DNA of 64,000 bases. Source: Gemmatimonadota bacterium (lineage in GTDB: Bacteria > Gemmatimonadota > Gemmatimonadetes > Gemmatimonadales > Gemmatimonadaceae). Under the pieces are notes generated by a model that was not told the DNA's origin, ran no database searches, and was given only the letters and a program-made list of their open reading frames with translations. Within the stretch, counting starts at the first letter, position 1. Each line of letters starts with the position of its first letter. The stretch covers positions 17,751 through 81,750 of the forward strand of contig JAJPIS010000118.1 of assembly GCA_021324635.1 (NCBI GenBank). The letters are read 5' to 3'. A program made the position numbers and the translations under genes. Positions 43,233 through 52,694 of the stretch are shown piece by piece.

Positions 43233-46160
43233 ATGTCGCTCGCACTCAGGATGATCGTCCTCGCGCTCGTCGTCGCCGGGACGAACGCAGGGAGCGCCAC
43301 GACGGCGGCGGGACAGGGGGAGGTCGCGCCGGCCGTCAGCGGCGATTCCTCCGGTGTGCTCACCGGGACGCTGAGGGACCGGGACGGCGACCGTCCGGTG
43401 CCCTACGGGACAGTGGTTCTCACGGAGTCCGGCCGCGCCGCGTTCGCCGACGCGGCCGGCGGCTTCCGTCTCACCCGGCTCACGCCCGGGCCGCACCGGG
43501 TCCGGGCACGCCAGATCGGCTTCGCGCCGGTCGACACCACGATCCTGATCGACCCGGCGCCGGCGATCACCACGGTCGAGTTTCGGCTCCGGCGGGTCGC
43601 CATCCCGCTCGGCCGGATCGCGGTCGTCGGGCATCGGTCCGACCGGTGCACCGCGACCGGCGTCCCCTCGGCGGACATCGACCCGCGCCTGGCGGCGGTG
43701 TTCGCGCAGTTGCGCGAGAATGTCGACCGGCTGGTGCTTCTGCTGGACCAGTATCCCTTCCGCTTCAGCCGCGAGGAGCGGCGCGTGCTGCACCGCGAGC
43801 CGGGCCCCGACGTCGCCGAGCGGGTGGACACCGTCGAGTACGAGAGCCGGTCCCGCCGTCCGTATCATGTCGGTGGCATCGTCTACGAGGACGTGGACGC
43901 CGCCGGCACGCCGACGCGGTACATGTACCTCCCGACGTTTCGAGACTTTGCCGACCCGGCGTTCCTGGCCGCGCACTGCTTCACCGACGCCGGGATAGAG
44001 CATCTCCCGGGTGACACGTCCGAGGTCATCCGGATCGACTTCCTCCCCGCGAGCGCGATCCACCAGCCGGATGTCGAGGGCTCCATCTACCTCGACGCGC
44101 ATCGATACATCGTGCGGCGGGCCATCTTCCGCCTCACACGGCCGGAGCGAGTCCAGCCGCCCGTCGTCAGCCTGACGGTCACTACGACGTTCCGCGAGCT
44201 GGCGCCGCTCGTGCCGGTGTTCGATTCGGTCACGGCGGTCCAGCCGCGGCCGATGGCGCACGTCACCTCGGCGTCGGTGGACTCGCGGGGCGGACAACTC
44301 ACGATCGGCCCGGCCAAGGCCTCGGGAGTCACCGAGACGGCGATCGAGACCGACCGGTTACTCGGCCACACCTTCGAGCGCGGCGCGCCCGGGGACCAGC
44401 CCGGTGGGGCTCAGCGCCCGGCGCCGCCGGCCATCACCGCACTTCCGGGGTCGGCGGACGTCGCCGCCGTCGGACCGCACCTCGCCGGCCGCGTGGTCGG
44501 ACCGGACGGCGCTCCGCTCCCGGGCGTCACGGTGGAACTCCTGGGCACGGCCGACTCGGTCACGACGACGGACTCCGGCACCTTCGTGCTCCGGGACCCG
44601 CCGCCCGGCCCGGGGATGCTCCTCGTCCGGCGCTTCGGCTTTCGCCCGGAGCGCCGCGCGGTCACGGTCTCGCGCTCCCGCTTCGTGCCGATCGAGATCG
44701 CGCTCCGCTCGGCCACCCACGTGCTCGCCCCGGTGACGACCACGGCGCGCGAGCGCGCCGCCTATCGCGAGGTCGGATTGGATCGACGCATGCGAGAGGG
44801 GATCGGGCAGTTCGTCACCTACGACCAGATCGTCCGGCGCCAGGCGAAGCGGGTCACCCAACTGCTGGAGACCCTGCGGGGCCTCCACCTCTTCAGCTAC
44901 ACGTATCCCGATCCGGCCGTGCGGGTCTCGGGGCTCCGCGGCAAGAACGAGTGCGTCGGTTTCATGGTCGACGGTATGATGCAGCTCGCGCTGACGGCGC
45001 ACGACCTCGACGAGCTGGTTCCCGTCCAGAACGTCGGCGCGATCGAGTTCTACCGCGCTTCCGAGCTCCCGGCCGGGTGGCATGCGGCGGCGCCCGCCGG
45101 TGACAGCCTCCCCAAGGAGAACGAGTACCTCGCGGGACCGACGACGGCGCGCGGGCCGACGGTGGGCCCGTCCGCGATCATGTCACAGACGTGCGATGTG
45201 ATCGCGATCTGGACCCGAACCCGGCTGGGGCTCGCGACCGATGGCCCGCCGCGTGATGCGCCCGAGGCCAGAGCGGCCGTGCGGGCGAGCGTGGCCTTCC
45301 CCGGCGACTCGGCGTGTGAGCCGCGGCCGGCGGACGACAGCACCACGCTCGTCGTGTACGGGCTGCTCCAGGACGGCGCGTCACCGGAGCTCGTCGGCGC
45401 GCCGGCCGCCGCCCTGGATCGCTATCGGGACAGCATTCTCGCCGCCGTCCGCCGGTACTTCGCGCTCCCGAGCGATCTGACGCTACACGTGCTCGGGTAT
45501 CCCTTCCCGTCGCCGGACACGATGGCGACCGGGAGCGACCCGCGCGCGCACCGGCGGGGAGCGGACGTCGCTCCCGCGCTCAGTGGCGTGGCCGTCTTCA
45601 CGCTCGACTCCACGGGCCGCATGGCGGGACTGCGCGTGGCCGTGACGTCGCTCTCCGGCGCCGCCGACACGAGCGTGCTGGCGGCGGTCCAGCGCGCGGC
45701 GGATGCGCACGCCTTCCCACCCTTTCCGGGCGGTGGGCACGGCGTGCCGCCGGTCCGGTTCGACCTGGCGATCACCACGACCGAGCCGCTGCCCGGGGAT
45801 CGCGCGGTCCCACTCGCGAGCATCGATGTGCCGATCTGGCCGCTGCGGCGACCCGCCGCCATCGCGCCAGGTCCGCAGCCGGACATTCGTCCACCGGCTC
45901 CGGCCGGTCCTGCCGTCGGCAGCGCCGAGGACAGCGCGACGCTCGAGCTGGTGGTCAATGAGCACGGCCAGGTGATTCCGACGACCGTCCGCGGCCGCGC
46001 CGACCCGGGTGCGGCGGCCGGGCCGGATCATCACACCTTCCTGACGCGGTTGATTCAGACGCTCCCGCAGTTCCGCTTCGACCCGGCGCTCATCGGCGCC
46101 TGCCCCGTGCCATCACTCGTCACGCAGGGGTTCGGATACCATCGCGTCGCAGGGAGCTGA
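43233..46160 (+). CDS. Secreted protein with two carboxypeptidase-like domains, TonB-plug-like and TonB-C-like regions
   Basis: About 975 residues with a signal peptide (MIVLALVVAGTNAGSATTAAG). Order: CarboxypepD_reg-like beta domain (GVLTGTLRDRDGDRPVPYGT, about 42-118); an unrecognised domain (about 130-400, containing GSIYLDAHRYIVRRAIFRLT); a second CarboxypepD_reg-like domain (LAGRVVGPDGAPLPGVTVEL, about 418-490). Then comes a plug-like region (TYDQIVRRQAKRVTQLLETL through ECVGFMVDGMM and CDVIAIWTRTRLG), and finally two TonB-C-like segments (GVAVFTLDSTGRMAGLRVAV, ATLELVVNEHGQVIP). No barrel follows the plug. The combination is unusual. Its last 41 bases overlap the convergent glycosyltransferase gene. 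Confidence 0.78.
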   Translation: MSLALRMIVLALVVAGTNAGSATTAAGQGEVAPAVSGDSSGVLTGTLRDRDGDRPVPYGTVVLTESGRAAFADAAGGFRLTRLTPGPHRVRARQIGFAPVDTTILIDPAPAITTVEFRLRRVAIPLGRIAVVGHRSDRCTATGVPSADIDPRLAAVFAQLRENVDRLVLLLDQYPFRFSREERRVLHREPGPDVAERVDTVEYESRSRRPYHVGGIVYEDVDAAGTPTRYMYLPTFRDFADPAFLAAHCFTDAGIEHLPGDTSEVIRIDFLPASAIHQPDVEGSIYLDAHRYIVRRAIFRLTRPERVQPPVVSLTVTTTFRELAPLVPVFDSVTAVQPRPMAHVTSASVDSRGGQLTIGPAKASGVTETAIETDRLLGHTFERGAPGDQPGGAQRPAPPAITALPGSADVAAVGPHLAGRVVGPDGAPLPGVTVELLGTADSVTTTDSGTFVLRDPPPGPGMLLVRRFGFRPERRAVTVSRSRFVPIEIALRSATHVLAPVTTTARERAAYREVGLDRRMREGIGQFVTYDQIVRRQAKRVTQLLETLRGLHLFSYTYPDPAVRVSGLRGKNECVGFMVDGMMQLALTAHDLDELVPVQNVGAIEFYRASELPAGWHAAAPAGDSLPKENEYLAGPTTARGPTVGPSAIMSQTCDVIAIWTRTRLGLATDGPPRDAPEARAAVRASVAFPGDSACEPRPADDSTTLVVYGLLQDGASPELVGAPAAALDRYRDSILAAVRRYFALPSDLTLHVLGYPFPSPDTMATGSDPRAHRRGADVAPALSGVAVFTLDSTGRMAGLRVAVTSLSGAADTSVLAAVQRAADAHAFPPFPGGGHGVPPVRFDLAITTTEPLPGDRAVPLASIDVPIWPLRRPAAIAPGPQPDIRPPAPAGPAVGSAEDSATLELVVNEHGQVIPTTVRGRADPGAAAGPDHHTFLTRLIQTLPQFRFDPALIGACPVPSLVTQGFGYHRVAGS

Positions 46161-47142
46161 CGCTCGCCGCAATCTCGGGCGGCGGCTCGGGCACCCCGGC
46201 AGCGACCCCGGCGGATGCGGCGACCGGCTCGGGGCCCGACTCCAGACGTCTCCGACGTCGGAAGACCTCCCGCATGATCGTCCCCTCCGGCGTCGCCTTG
46301 ACCGGGTGGACCGCCATGTAGCCGCGCTCGAGGATGGTCGTCGCCGTGAGTGGCACTGGCGGGAGGAACTGGAGCCACACGCTCGCCGGCCGGCTGGCCT
46401 CGTCGAGATCGATGAGCGTGTGCCCGACCGCGCGCACGCCGATCCCGAGGAGCACGTCCATCTGTACCGTGAGCGCCCGGAACCGGGGTGGCACGGTGAG
46501 GAACCCCGATCGGACGAGCGCCTGGAGCGTGTCGCCGTGGATGGCGGCGAGCGCGCCAAGGACATGCTCGCCGAACACGTAGCGGCTGCGCCGCGCGGCG
46601 CGAAGGTAGCGCGCCCAGTACGGGAACCCCACGCGGAGCGCGCGCCACGTCTTGTGCGGTCCGATGGGGAGCAGGAGGTCGAGCAGCATGTTGCGCCGGA
46701 TGTGGCCGAACACGCGGGGGCGTCCGCCGGCCCCCACCCGATAGGCGCCGACCATTCCGGGCCCCTGGGCCGCGAACCGCGCTCGGAACCGCCCCAGGAG
46801 ATCGCCCCCGAGGAGGCACGTATCGGGGTCGATCTTGATCACCATCTCGACCCGTGGCTCGGCCCGCGCGATCTCGCGCAGCAGGGCGAAGTACGATCGT
46901 GCGATCCCGCGGTAGCCGCCCGGGCGCGCGTTGCGCAGGAGGTGCCCGCCATGTCGCGAGATCCACTCCCGCAGCGCGTCGTAGGTCCCGTCCGACGTGC
47001 AGTCGTCGAGGACCCACCGACTCGCGTCGGGATAGTACGTCGCGAGACTCTCGAGGGCGTCGAGCGCCATGGGACCTTCGCCAGGCCCCACCGCCATCCC
47101 GAAGGCGACCCCGGTGTGGCTCCGGACTGGTGCCCGCACCAC
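46120..47142 (-). CDS. Family 2-like glycosyltransferase
   Basis: About 340 residues of GT-A fold type. The nucleotide-binding motif is WVLDDCTSDGTYDALREW and the metal-binding DxD-like motif is VIKIDPDTCLLGGDLL, followed by a helical C-terminal half and a disordered Ala/Pro tail. No signal or clear membrane helix is seen. The GTG at 47142 is chosen because GGAG lies five bases upstream; an ATG fifteen codons on is possible. The donor and acceptor are unknown. The 3' end overlaps the plug-domain gene on the other strand by 41 bases. Confidence 0.8.
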   Translation of the reverse strand: MVRAPVRSHTGVAFGMAVGPGEGPMALDALESLATYYPDASRWVLDDCTSDGTYDALREWISRHGGHLLRNARPGGYRGIARSYFALLREIARAEPRVEMVIKIDPDTCLLGGDLLGRFRARFAAQGPGMVGAYRVGAGGRPRVFGHIRRNMLLDLLLPIGPHKTWRALRVGFPYWARYLRAARRSRYVFGEHVLGALAAIHGDTLQALVRSGFLTVPPRFRALTVQMDVLLGIGVRAVGHTLIDLDEASRPASVWLQFLPPVPLTATTILERGYMAVHPVKATPEGTIMREVFRRRRRLESGPEPVAASAGVAAGVPEPPPEIAASVSSLRRDGIRTPA

Positions 47143-47345
47143 CGTCGCTCCACTGAGGGAACGGCACCCCGGCCCGGAAGAATCGTACCGCCGAGCCGGC
47201 TTGGCACGCCCGCGATCCGAGCGACTCTCACACTGTCGACGCTGCGGGCGCGCAACAGTCCCGCGGCCCATTCGCCGCACTCTGGCGGGTGCCGGCCGTG
47301 CGACGGGCGTCGGCTGACCGGGGCGGCGATGGAGGGGTCAGGCGT

Positions 47346-47366
47346 GGGGCGCCGAGTCGGCGCCCC
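47346..47366 (-). terminator. Hairpin downstream of the WXXGXW lipoprotein gene
   Basis: GGGGCGCCG and CGGCGCCCC make a perfect nine-base stem with a three-base loop, nine bases past the lipoprotein stop. No T-run follows. The rest of the space up to the glycosyltransferase start (47143-47345) shows no gene. Confidence 0.55.
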
Positions 47367-47375
47367 GCCGCGACA

Positions 47376-47783
47376 TCACTGCCACTGCCCTTCGGTGTAC
47401 ACCCAGTTGTTCGGGCCCGTCTGGTCCCAGTGGCCGGGGCGCCAGGAGTGATAGCCGTTCGGCGGCATCTCCCAATCCCCGCTGTGCCACTGGTAGTCGC
47501 TGCCATCCCAGCTGTAGTGGCCGGGCACCCAGACGTACTGCGGGCCAGGCTGCGCCGGCTGCGGCTCGGCGCGATCCGGCGGCGGCGCACGATGCGCATA
47601 GCGGCCGGCATCGTCGTGCCGCTCGTTGACGACATCCCCGTTCGCGTCCCGTCGCGGCTCGTAGCGGCTCTGACTCGTGTTGCGGTCGTACGGCCGATGC
47701 GATGCACACGCCGCGGCGCCGACCATGGACGCGACCGCAAGCAGTTGCATCGCGCGCTGCGGGCTACTTCGTCCTCGTTGCAT
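47376..47783 (-). CDS. WXXGXW (YXWGXW) repeat lipoprotein
   Basis: A 135-residue protein with a lipoprotein-like signal ending VGAAACAS. The middle is polar and Pro-rich. The C-terminal third carries tandem aromatic repeats with period about 18: QYVWVPGHYSWDGSDYQWHS, then GDWEMPPNGYHSWRPGHWDQ and ending VYTEGQWQ. These match the YXWGXW/BcpO-type repeat found in small cell-surface proteins of unknown role. A single-gene unit, with a hairpin after the stop. Confidence 0.85.
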   Translation of the reverse strand: MQRGRSSPQRAMQLLAVASMVGAAACASHRPYDRNTSQSRYEPRRDANGDVVNERHDDAGRYAHRAPPPDRAEPQPAQPGPQYVWVPGHYSWDGSDYQWHSGDWEMPPNGYHSWRPGHWDQTGPNNWVYTEGQWQ

Positions 47784-47885
47784 GACGTCCTCGTGAAAGG
47801 GTGTTCGCTCCCCCTTCCCGAAACGCAGTCATCGGGCCAGAACGGTCGCGGCATGCCGCCATACGGCCGAGTCCGGCTGGCGCGG

Positions 47886-49352
47886 TCATGCGCCCGATCG
47901 GGCGCGCGCAGCGCGCGCGGCGTGATACCCGCACATGCCGTGGACTCCGCCGCCGGGCGGTGTCGACGCCGAGCAGAGATAGAGTCCCGGCGCGCCCAGC
48001 GCGTACGGTATTCGGCGTAGGGCGGGGCGGAAGATGAGCTGGCGGAGGGTGTTCGCGCCGCCCGCGATGTCACCGCCGACGAGATTGGCGTCGAACGCCT
48101 CGAGCGCCGAGGGCGGCATCACCGACCGCGCGAGGACGACATCCCGGAAGCCCGGCGCGAAGCGCTCGATCTGCCGTTCGATCTGTCGCACCATGTCCTT
48201 GTCGGAGCCGTTGGGGACATGACAGTACGCCCACGCCGTGTGCTGTCCGGGCGGCGCGCGCGACGGGTCGAAGAGGGACGGTTGGGCCAGGAGGACGAAC
48301 GGCCGATCGGCGTGGGCGGCGCGCCACGGGGCGCGCTCCGACGCCACCGTCTCCTCCAGGGTGCCCACGAGATGCACGGTCCCGGCCAGCGCGCAGCCGG
48401 CGTCGCGCCACGGGATCGGCGCCGAAAGGGCCCAGTCGACCTTGAACGCCCCGGGGCCATAGCGGAAACGCCGCAGGTCGCGGCGCGCGCGCATCGGGAG
48501 CGCATCGCCGGCGATCGCCAGCGCCTGGCGTGGTCCCACGTCCAGGAGCACGGCGTCGGCGCCACGCGACTCCTCGAGCGACCGGACGGGCGCGTTCAGC
48601 TCGATCCGGCCGCCGAGCGACTCGAGGTGTGCGACCAGCGCGCGCGTGAGGGCCCGACTCCCGCCGCGCGGGCTCGGCCAGCCGACCGCGTGCCCTGCCG
48701 CGCCGAGGATGAGCCCAAACGCGGCCGACGGCGCGGTCGTGAGCGGGAGAACACTGTGGGCCGCGAGCCCACTGAAGAGCGCGCGCGCCCGCGGCCCGGC
48801 AAAGACGCGCCGCGCCACCGTGGCGGCCGGACGGAGCCCGAGTCGCGCGAAGCGGGCCATCAGCACGGGATGTCTCGGGAGCCGCATCGGCGGCATCGGG
48901 CCGAGCGCATCCTCGCAGAACGCCGCCCATCGCTCGACCAGCGGCGTCATGAGGCGCCGGTACGCGGCGGCATCGCGTCGGTCGACCGCGTCGGCGGTTT
49001 CCGCGATCGAGCGATGCAGGAGGACCGGCGGTCCATCGTCCAGCGGGTGCGCCAGGGGCACCGCCGGGTGGACCCACTCGAGCCCGTGGACCTCGAGCGG
49101 CAGGCCCCGGAAAAACGGTGATGCGACCGCCAGGGGGTGGACCGCCGAGCCCACGTCGTGCAAGAATCCCGGCAGCGTGAGCGCCTCCGATCGCACTCCG
49201 CCGCCCGGGGAGCCGGCCGCCTCGCGGACGGTGACCGACCAGCCCGCGGCCGCCAGCACGATGGCCGCCGCGAGGCCGTTGGGTCCCGACCCGACCACGA
49301 CCGCCCGCCGCGCTCCCGGCCGGGGGTGGCTGCTCGCGCCGTCGACGGACAT
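47886..49352 (-). CDS. Phytoene desaturase/CrtI-like FAD-dependent oxidoreductase
   Basis: About 488 residues. The FAD/NAD dinucleotide motif is AVVVGSGPNGLAAAIVLAAA, followed by REAAGSPGGGVRSEALTLPG and FLHDVGSAVHPLAVASPFF as in CrtI/carotenoid-type oxidoreductases. The C-terminal FAD-contact motif is GLYLCSASTPPGGGVHGMCG. No carotenoid genes are nearby, so a carotenoid substrate is uncertain; many relatives are of unknown function. The chosen ATG at 49352 shares bases with the start ATG of the divergent LMF gene. Upstream starts would run deep into that gene and give polar sequence unlike the family. Confidence 0.88.
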   Translation of the reverse strand: MSVDGASSHPRPGARRAVVVGSGPNGLAAAIVLAAAGWSVTVREAAGSPGGGVRSEALTLPGFLHDVGSAVHPLAVASPFFRGLPLEVHGLEWVHPAVPLAHPLDDGPPVLLHRSIAETADAVDRRDAAAYRRLMTPLVERWAAFCEDALGPMPPMRLPRHPVLMARFARLGLRPAATVARRVFAGPRARALFSGLAAHSVLPLTTAPSAAFGLILGAAGHAVGWPSPRGGSRALTRALVAHLESLGGRIELNAPVRSLEESRGADAVLLDVGPRQALAIAGDALPMRARRDLRRFRYGPGAFKVDWALSAPIPWRDAGCALAGTVHLVGTLEETVASERAPWRAAHADRPFVLLAQPSLFDPSRAPPGQHTAWAYCHVPNGSDKDMVRQIERQIERFAPGFRDVVLARSVMPPSALEAFDANLVGGDIAGGANTLRQLIFRPALRRIPYALGAPGLYLCSASTPPGGGVHGMCGYHAARAARARSGA

Positions 49353-50883
49353 GCTCTGGCCCCGGTGGCTGTTTCTCCGCGCGCTCGGGCTCATCTTCGC
49401 GTCGGCGTTCTTCTCCCTGCTCTTCCAGATGCGCGGCCTCGTGGGGCCGGAGGGCATCGAGCCCGCCGGATCTTATCTTCGCGCGGTGGCCGGCGCCTCC
49501 CCCGACCTCCCTGCGCTCCCGTCGCCCTCCTCGCTGCCGGCGCTCCGGCACCTCTGGGAGGCGCCGACGGTGCTCTGGGCGGGGACGGGTCCCGCCGCCC
49601 TGACGGCGCTGGTCGCGGCCGGACTCGCGGCCGCGGTGCTCCTCACGCTCAACGTCTGGCCGCGGCTCGCGGCCGCCCTCGCGACGCTCGCATTCCTCTC
49701 GTGCGTCGCGACGTTGCAGGACTTCTCCGCCTACCAGTCCGACGGCATGCTCCTCCAGGCCGGTGTGGCCGGCGTCCTGCTCGCGCCGCGCGGCGTCTTC
49801 CCGGGATTGGGCGTGAAGTCGCCGCCGCCACGGGCCGGCATCTGGCTCCTGCGCTGGGAGTGGTTCGCGATCTACTTCGAGTCGGGGCTGGTCAAGCTCC
49901 TGAGCGGCGACCCGCAATGGCGGACGCTCACGGCCATGGACCACTACTACGAGAACAACCCGCTCCCGACCTGGATCGGGTGGTACGTGCAGCAGCTCCC
50001 CCACCTCTTCCACGCCGCCACCACGCTCCTGACCCTCGTCATGGAGCTCGTCGCCCCGTGGGCGGTCTTCCTGTGGGGTCGAGCGCGGCCCGTGCGCGTG
50101 GCGATCGCGATCATCGTGACGGTCTTCCAGCTCGGCATCATCGGCACCGCCAACTACGCGTTCCTGAATTACCTCGTTCTCGCGCTCGGCGTTTTTCTCG
50201 TCGGCGACCGCGATCTGGAGCGGTGGAGGGCGCTCCGCCGGGCGACGCCCTCGGGCGGTGTCGCGAGCCTGCCGCCGTCGGCGAGCGCCTGGCGGGTGCG
50301 GCCGGTCGATGCGGTCGCGGCGCTGACATTCGTCGGGACGGTGTACGTGGGCGCCGTGTCCTTTCTGCCGACCGCCGTCCCCGGGCCGTTGCTCGCTCCA
50401 GCCCGGTGGGCGGCGCCCTTCCGGGTGGCCAATGCATACGGGCTGTTCGCCGTCATGACGCGGGCGCGCTACGAGATCGAGTTCCAGGGGACGCGCGACG
50501 ACACGACATGGATCGCGTATCCGTTCCGGTACAAGCCGCAGGACCCGGCGACGCCGCCCGGCATCTACGCCCCGTATCAGCCGCGGTTCGACTGGAATCT
50601 CTGGTTCGCCTCGCTCGCCCCCTGGACCGACAACCCGTGGGTCGTCGCCGCGCAGGCCCGCCTGCTCACCGGCAGCCCGAGCGTGCTCGAGCTGTTCGCC
50701 GGCGATCCGTTCGCCGCCGCGCCGCCCAGGGCGGTGCGCACCGTCGTCTGGCGCTACTGGTTCACCGACGCCGCGACACGGCGGCGCACCGGGCGCTGGT
50801 GGAACCGAACGTTCCTCGGCCTCTACGCCGGCACCGTGCGACGCGACAGCGCCGGCACACTCCGCTTCGAGCCCCGGCGCTGA
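49351..50883 (+). CDS. Lipase maturation factor (LMF) family membrane protein
   Basis: About 510 residues. Several membrane helices (FLRALGLIFASAFFSLLFQM, ALTALVAAGLAAAVLLTLNV, AIIVTVFQLGIIGTANYAFL) precede a soluble C-terminal half. Family marks are WEWFAIYFESGLVKLLSGDP, HYYENNPLPTWIGWYVQQLP, NAYGLFAVMTRARYEIEFQG and QPRFDWNLWFASLAPWTDNP. In animals LMF1 helps fold lipases in the ER; the bacterial role is unknown. Its ATG lies within CATG at 49350-49353, overlapping the oppositely directed start codon of the desaturase-like gene by two bases. Confidence 0.92.
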   Translation: MLWPRWLFLRALGLIFASAFFSLLFQMRGLVGPEGIEPAGSYLRAVAGASPDLPALPSPSSLPALRHLWEAPTVLWAGTGPAALTALVAAGLAAAVLLTLNVWPRLAAALATLAFLSCVATLQDFSAYQSDGMLLQAGVAGVLLAPRGVFPGLGVKSPPPRAGIWLLRWEWFAIYFESGLVKLLSGDPQWRTLTAMDHYYENNPLPTWIGWYVQQLPHLFHAATTLLTLVMELVAPWAVFLWGRARPVRVAIAIIVTVFQLGIIGTANYAFLNYLVLALGVFLVGDRDLERWRALRRATPSGGVASLPPSASAWRVRPVDAVAALTFVGTVYVGAVSFLPTAVPGPLLAPARWAAPFRVANAYGLFAVMTRARYEIEFQGTRDDTTWIAYPFRYKPQDPATPPGIYAPYQPRFDWNLWFASLAPWTDNPWVVAAQARLLTGSPSVLELFAGDPFAAAPPRAVRTVVWRYWFTDAATRRRTGRWWNRTFLGLYAGTVRRDSAGTLRFEPRR

Positions 50884-51010
50884 CCTGGCCCTGACCGAGG
50901 CCTGAGCGCCCTACCGTTCGGCGCGACGTCTCCGCTACTTACACCACCCCGCGCCGGGCTGCATCGAGACCCGGCTTCCGCTCCCGTTCCAGGCCGGACG
51001 ACTCTCCCTC

Positions 51011-52279
51011 GTGACCCTTCCATCTCGCCCGGTGCGGCCGGGCCGGCCGGCGCAGTCGGCGGGACGCAACGCCGTCCTCGCGGGATTCCTCGGGTGGACG
51101 CTCGATGCGTTCGACTTCTTCGTCGTCACGTTCGTCCTCGCTCCGATTGCCCACGACTTCGGCACATCGGTCTCGGCGGTCGTGGTCACGATCTCGGCGA
51201 GTCTCGCGACCCGATGGGTCGGTGCGATCATCTTCGGGCTTCTCGCCGATCGCTTCGGCCGGCGCGTGCCGCTGATCGTCAACATCCTGTACTACTCGGT
51301 GATCGAGGTGTTGTCCGGGCTCGCGCCGAATTACAGGGTGTTTCTGCTGCTGCGCCTCCTCTACGGCATCGGCATGGGCGGCGAATGGGGTGTCGGCGCA
51401 TCGCTGACGATGGAGTCGGTGCCGCCCCGGTTGCGCGGGCTGCTGTCGGGGTTCCTCCAGGAGGGATATGCGCTCGGGTTCCTGCTCGCCGCCGGCGCCT
51501 ATGCGCTCGTGTTCCCGCACTGGGGCTGGCGGGCCCTGTTCTTCGTCGGCGGGTTGCCCGCGCTTCTCACGCTGTTCATCCGGGCGCGAGTCGAGGAGCC
51601 CGAGGCCTGGCATCGGTCGCGCACGGACTGGCGGACCTACGGGCGCGCCATCGTGCACAACTGGCGACGCTTCGGGTATCTCGTGTTGCTCCTGGCGGTC
51701 ATGAACGCGATCTCCCACGGATCGCAGGACCTGTATCCGCGATACCTCCAGCACCAGCGGGGCTTCACGACCGGTCTCACATCGGGTGTGACGGCCATCA
51801 CGATGGTGGGCGCGATCGCGGGCGGGCTGTTCTTCGGTGCCCTCTCCGACCGCATCGGCCGGCGTCGCGCGATGGTCACGGCGCTGGCGCTCGGCGGGCT
51901 GTTGATCCCGCTCTGGGTCCTGGCTCCGCAGTTCCCGCTGATTCTGGCCGGCGGCTTCCTGATGCAGTTCATGGTGCAGGGCGCGTGGGGCATCATCCCG
52001 GCCCACCTCAACGAGCTATCCCCCGATCAGCTGCGCGGGTTCTTTCCCGGGCTGGCCTACCAGCTCGGCGTGCTCGTCGCCTCCCGAACGCCCTACATCG
52101 AGGAGCAGATGGCCGCGCACATGCCTTACGGGGAGGCAATGGGCATCTTCGCCGCGCTGGTGCTCCTGGCCGGAATCCTGGCCGTGACTGCCGGCCCCGA
52201 GCGCCGCGGCGAACGGTTCGGGGAGGCCGCTCGAGCATCGCCCGCGCCCGAGTCGGACGCGGTCGCGATCCGGGTCTGA
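51011..52279 (+). CDS. MFS transporter (sialate/lactate-type carboxylate carrier)
   Basis: A 422-residue permease with about twelve membrane helices, GTG start. MFS signatures are FLGWTLDAFDFFVVTFVLAP (helix 1), GLLADRFGRRVPLIV (the loop 2-3 motif), LLRLLYGIGMGGEWGVGASL and the second-half copy GALSDRIGRRRAMVT. The LDAFDFF and GMGGEWGVGA segments resemble carriers for lactate, sialate and aromatic acids. The substrate cannot be decided. It stands alone after the LMF gene with a 127-base gap. Confidence 0.9.
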   Translation: MTLPSRPVRPGRPAQSAGRNAVLAGFLGWTLDAFDFFVVTFVLAPIAHDFGTSVSAVVVTISASLATRWVGAIIFGLLADRFGRRVPLIVNILYYSVIEVLSGLAPNYRVFLLLRLLYGIGMGGEWGVGASLTMESVPPRLRGLLSGFLQEGYALGFLLAAGAYALVFPHWGWRALFFVGGLPALLTLFIRARVEEPEAWHRSRTDWRTYGRAIVHNWRRFGYLVLLLAVMNAISHGSQDLYPRYLQHQRGFTTGLTSGVTAITMVGAIAGGLFFGALSDRIGRRRAMVTALALGGLLIPLWVLAPQFPLILAGGFLMQFMVQGAWGIIPAHLNELSPDQLRGFFPGLAYQLGVLVASRTPYIEEQMAAHMPYGEAMGIFAALVLLAGILAVTAGPERRGERFGEAARASPAPESDAVAIRV

Positions 52280-52316
52280 TGTCCGGATCCGGATCCGGCT
52301 CCGAGCGCCTGACGCG

Positions 52317-52637
52317 CTAGGCGTCGCGCGCCGAGTCCGGTCGCAGGTCGATCCGGTAGTATCCCTCGACGCCCCACCGCACGAAGCGATCGGTGAGCAC
52401 GGCGCGCCACCAGTCGCTGATCTCCCCGACGTCACGGGCGTTGAGTGTGTCCTTGAGGGCGATGAGCACGCGCTCGGGCGGCACACCCCGCACCCGAGCC
52501 TCGGCGCCGAAGCCCACTACCGCCTCGCGAAGCGCCGGTGTGTCGTAGTCGCGCGCGCTCACGGCGTGTTGGAGGGCCGCACGCATCGGGGCTCCGTCCG
52601 GCAGTGCGGCGGCGCTCACGCCGTGGGCCGCGGACAC
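52317..52637 (-). CDS. Small hypothetical protein
   Basis: About 106 residues if read from the GTG at 52637; GTG at 52619 and ATG at 52586 are alternatives. It is helical and soluble: MRAALQHAVSARDYDTPALR, PPERVLIALKDTLNARDVGE, and the aromatic end ISDWWRAVLTDRFVRWGVEG then YYRIDLRPDS. I do not recognise a family. Codon use fits a real gene. The promoter-like sequence at 52695-52723 points into it. Its 3' end faces the MFS gene, 37 bases away. Confidence 0.6.
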   Translation of the reverse strand: MSAAHGVSAAALPDGAPMRAALQHAVSARDYDTPALREAVVGFGAEARVRGVPPERVLIALKDTLNARDVGEISDWWRAVLTDRFVRWGVEGYYRIDLRPDSARDA

Positions 52638-52694
52638 GCTCGTCTCGCCCCATCGGAGTGGTCGTCGGGCACCGTCGTCCTCTCGAGCCAGGGC

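Noticed and set aside
47886..50883. Carotenoid biosynthesis cluster
   Set aside because: Only a CrtI-like oxidoreductase is present; no phytoene synthase, cyclase or ketolase is nearby, and the neighbour is an LMF-family protein.
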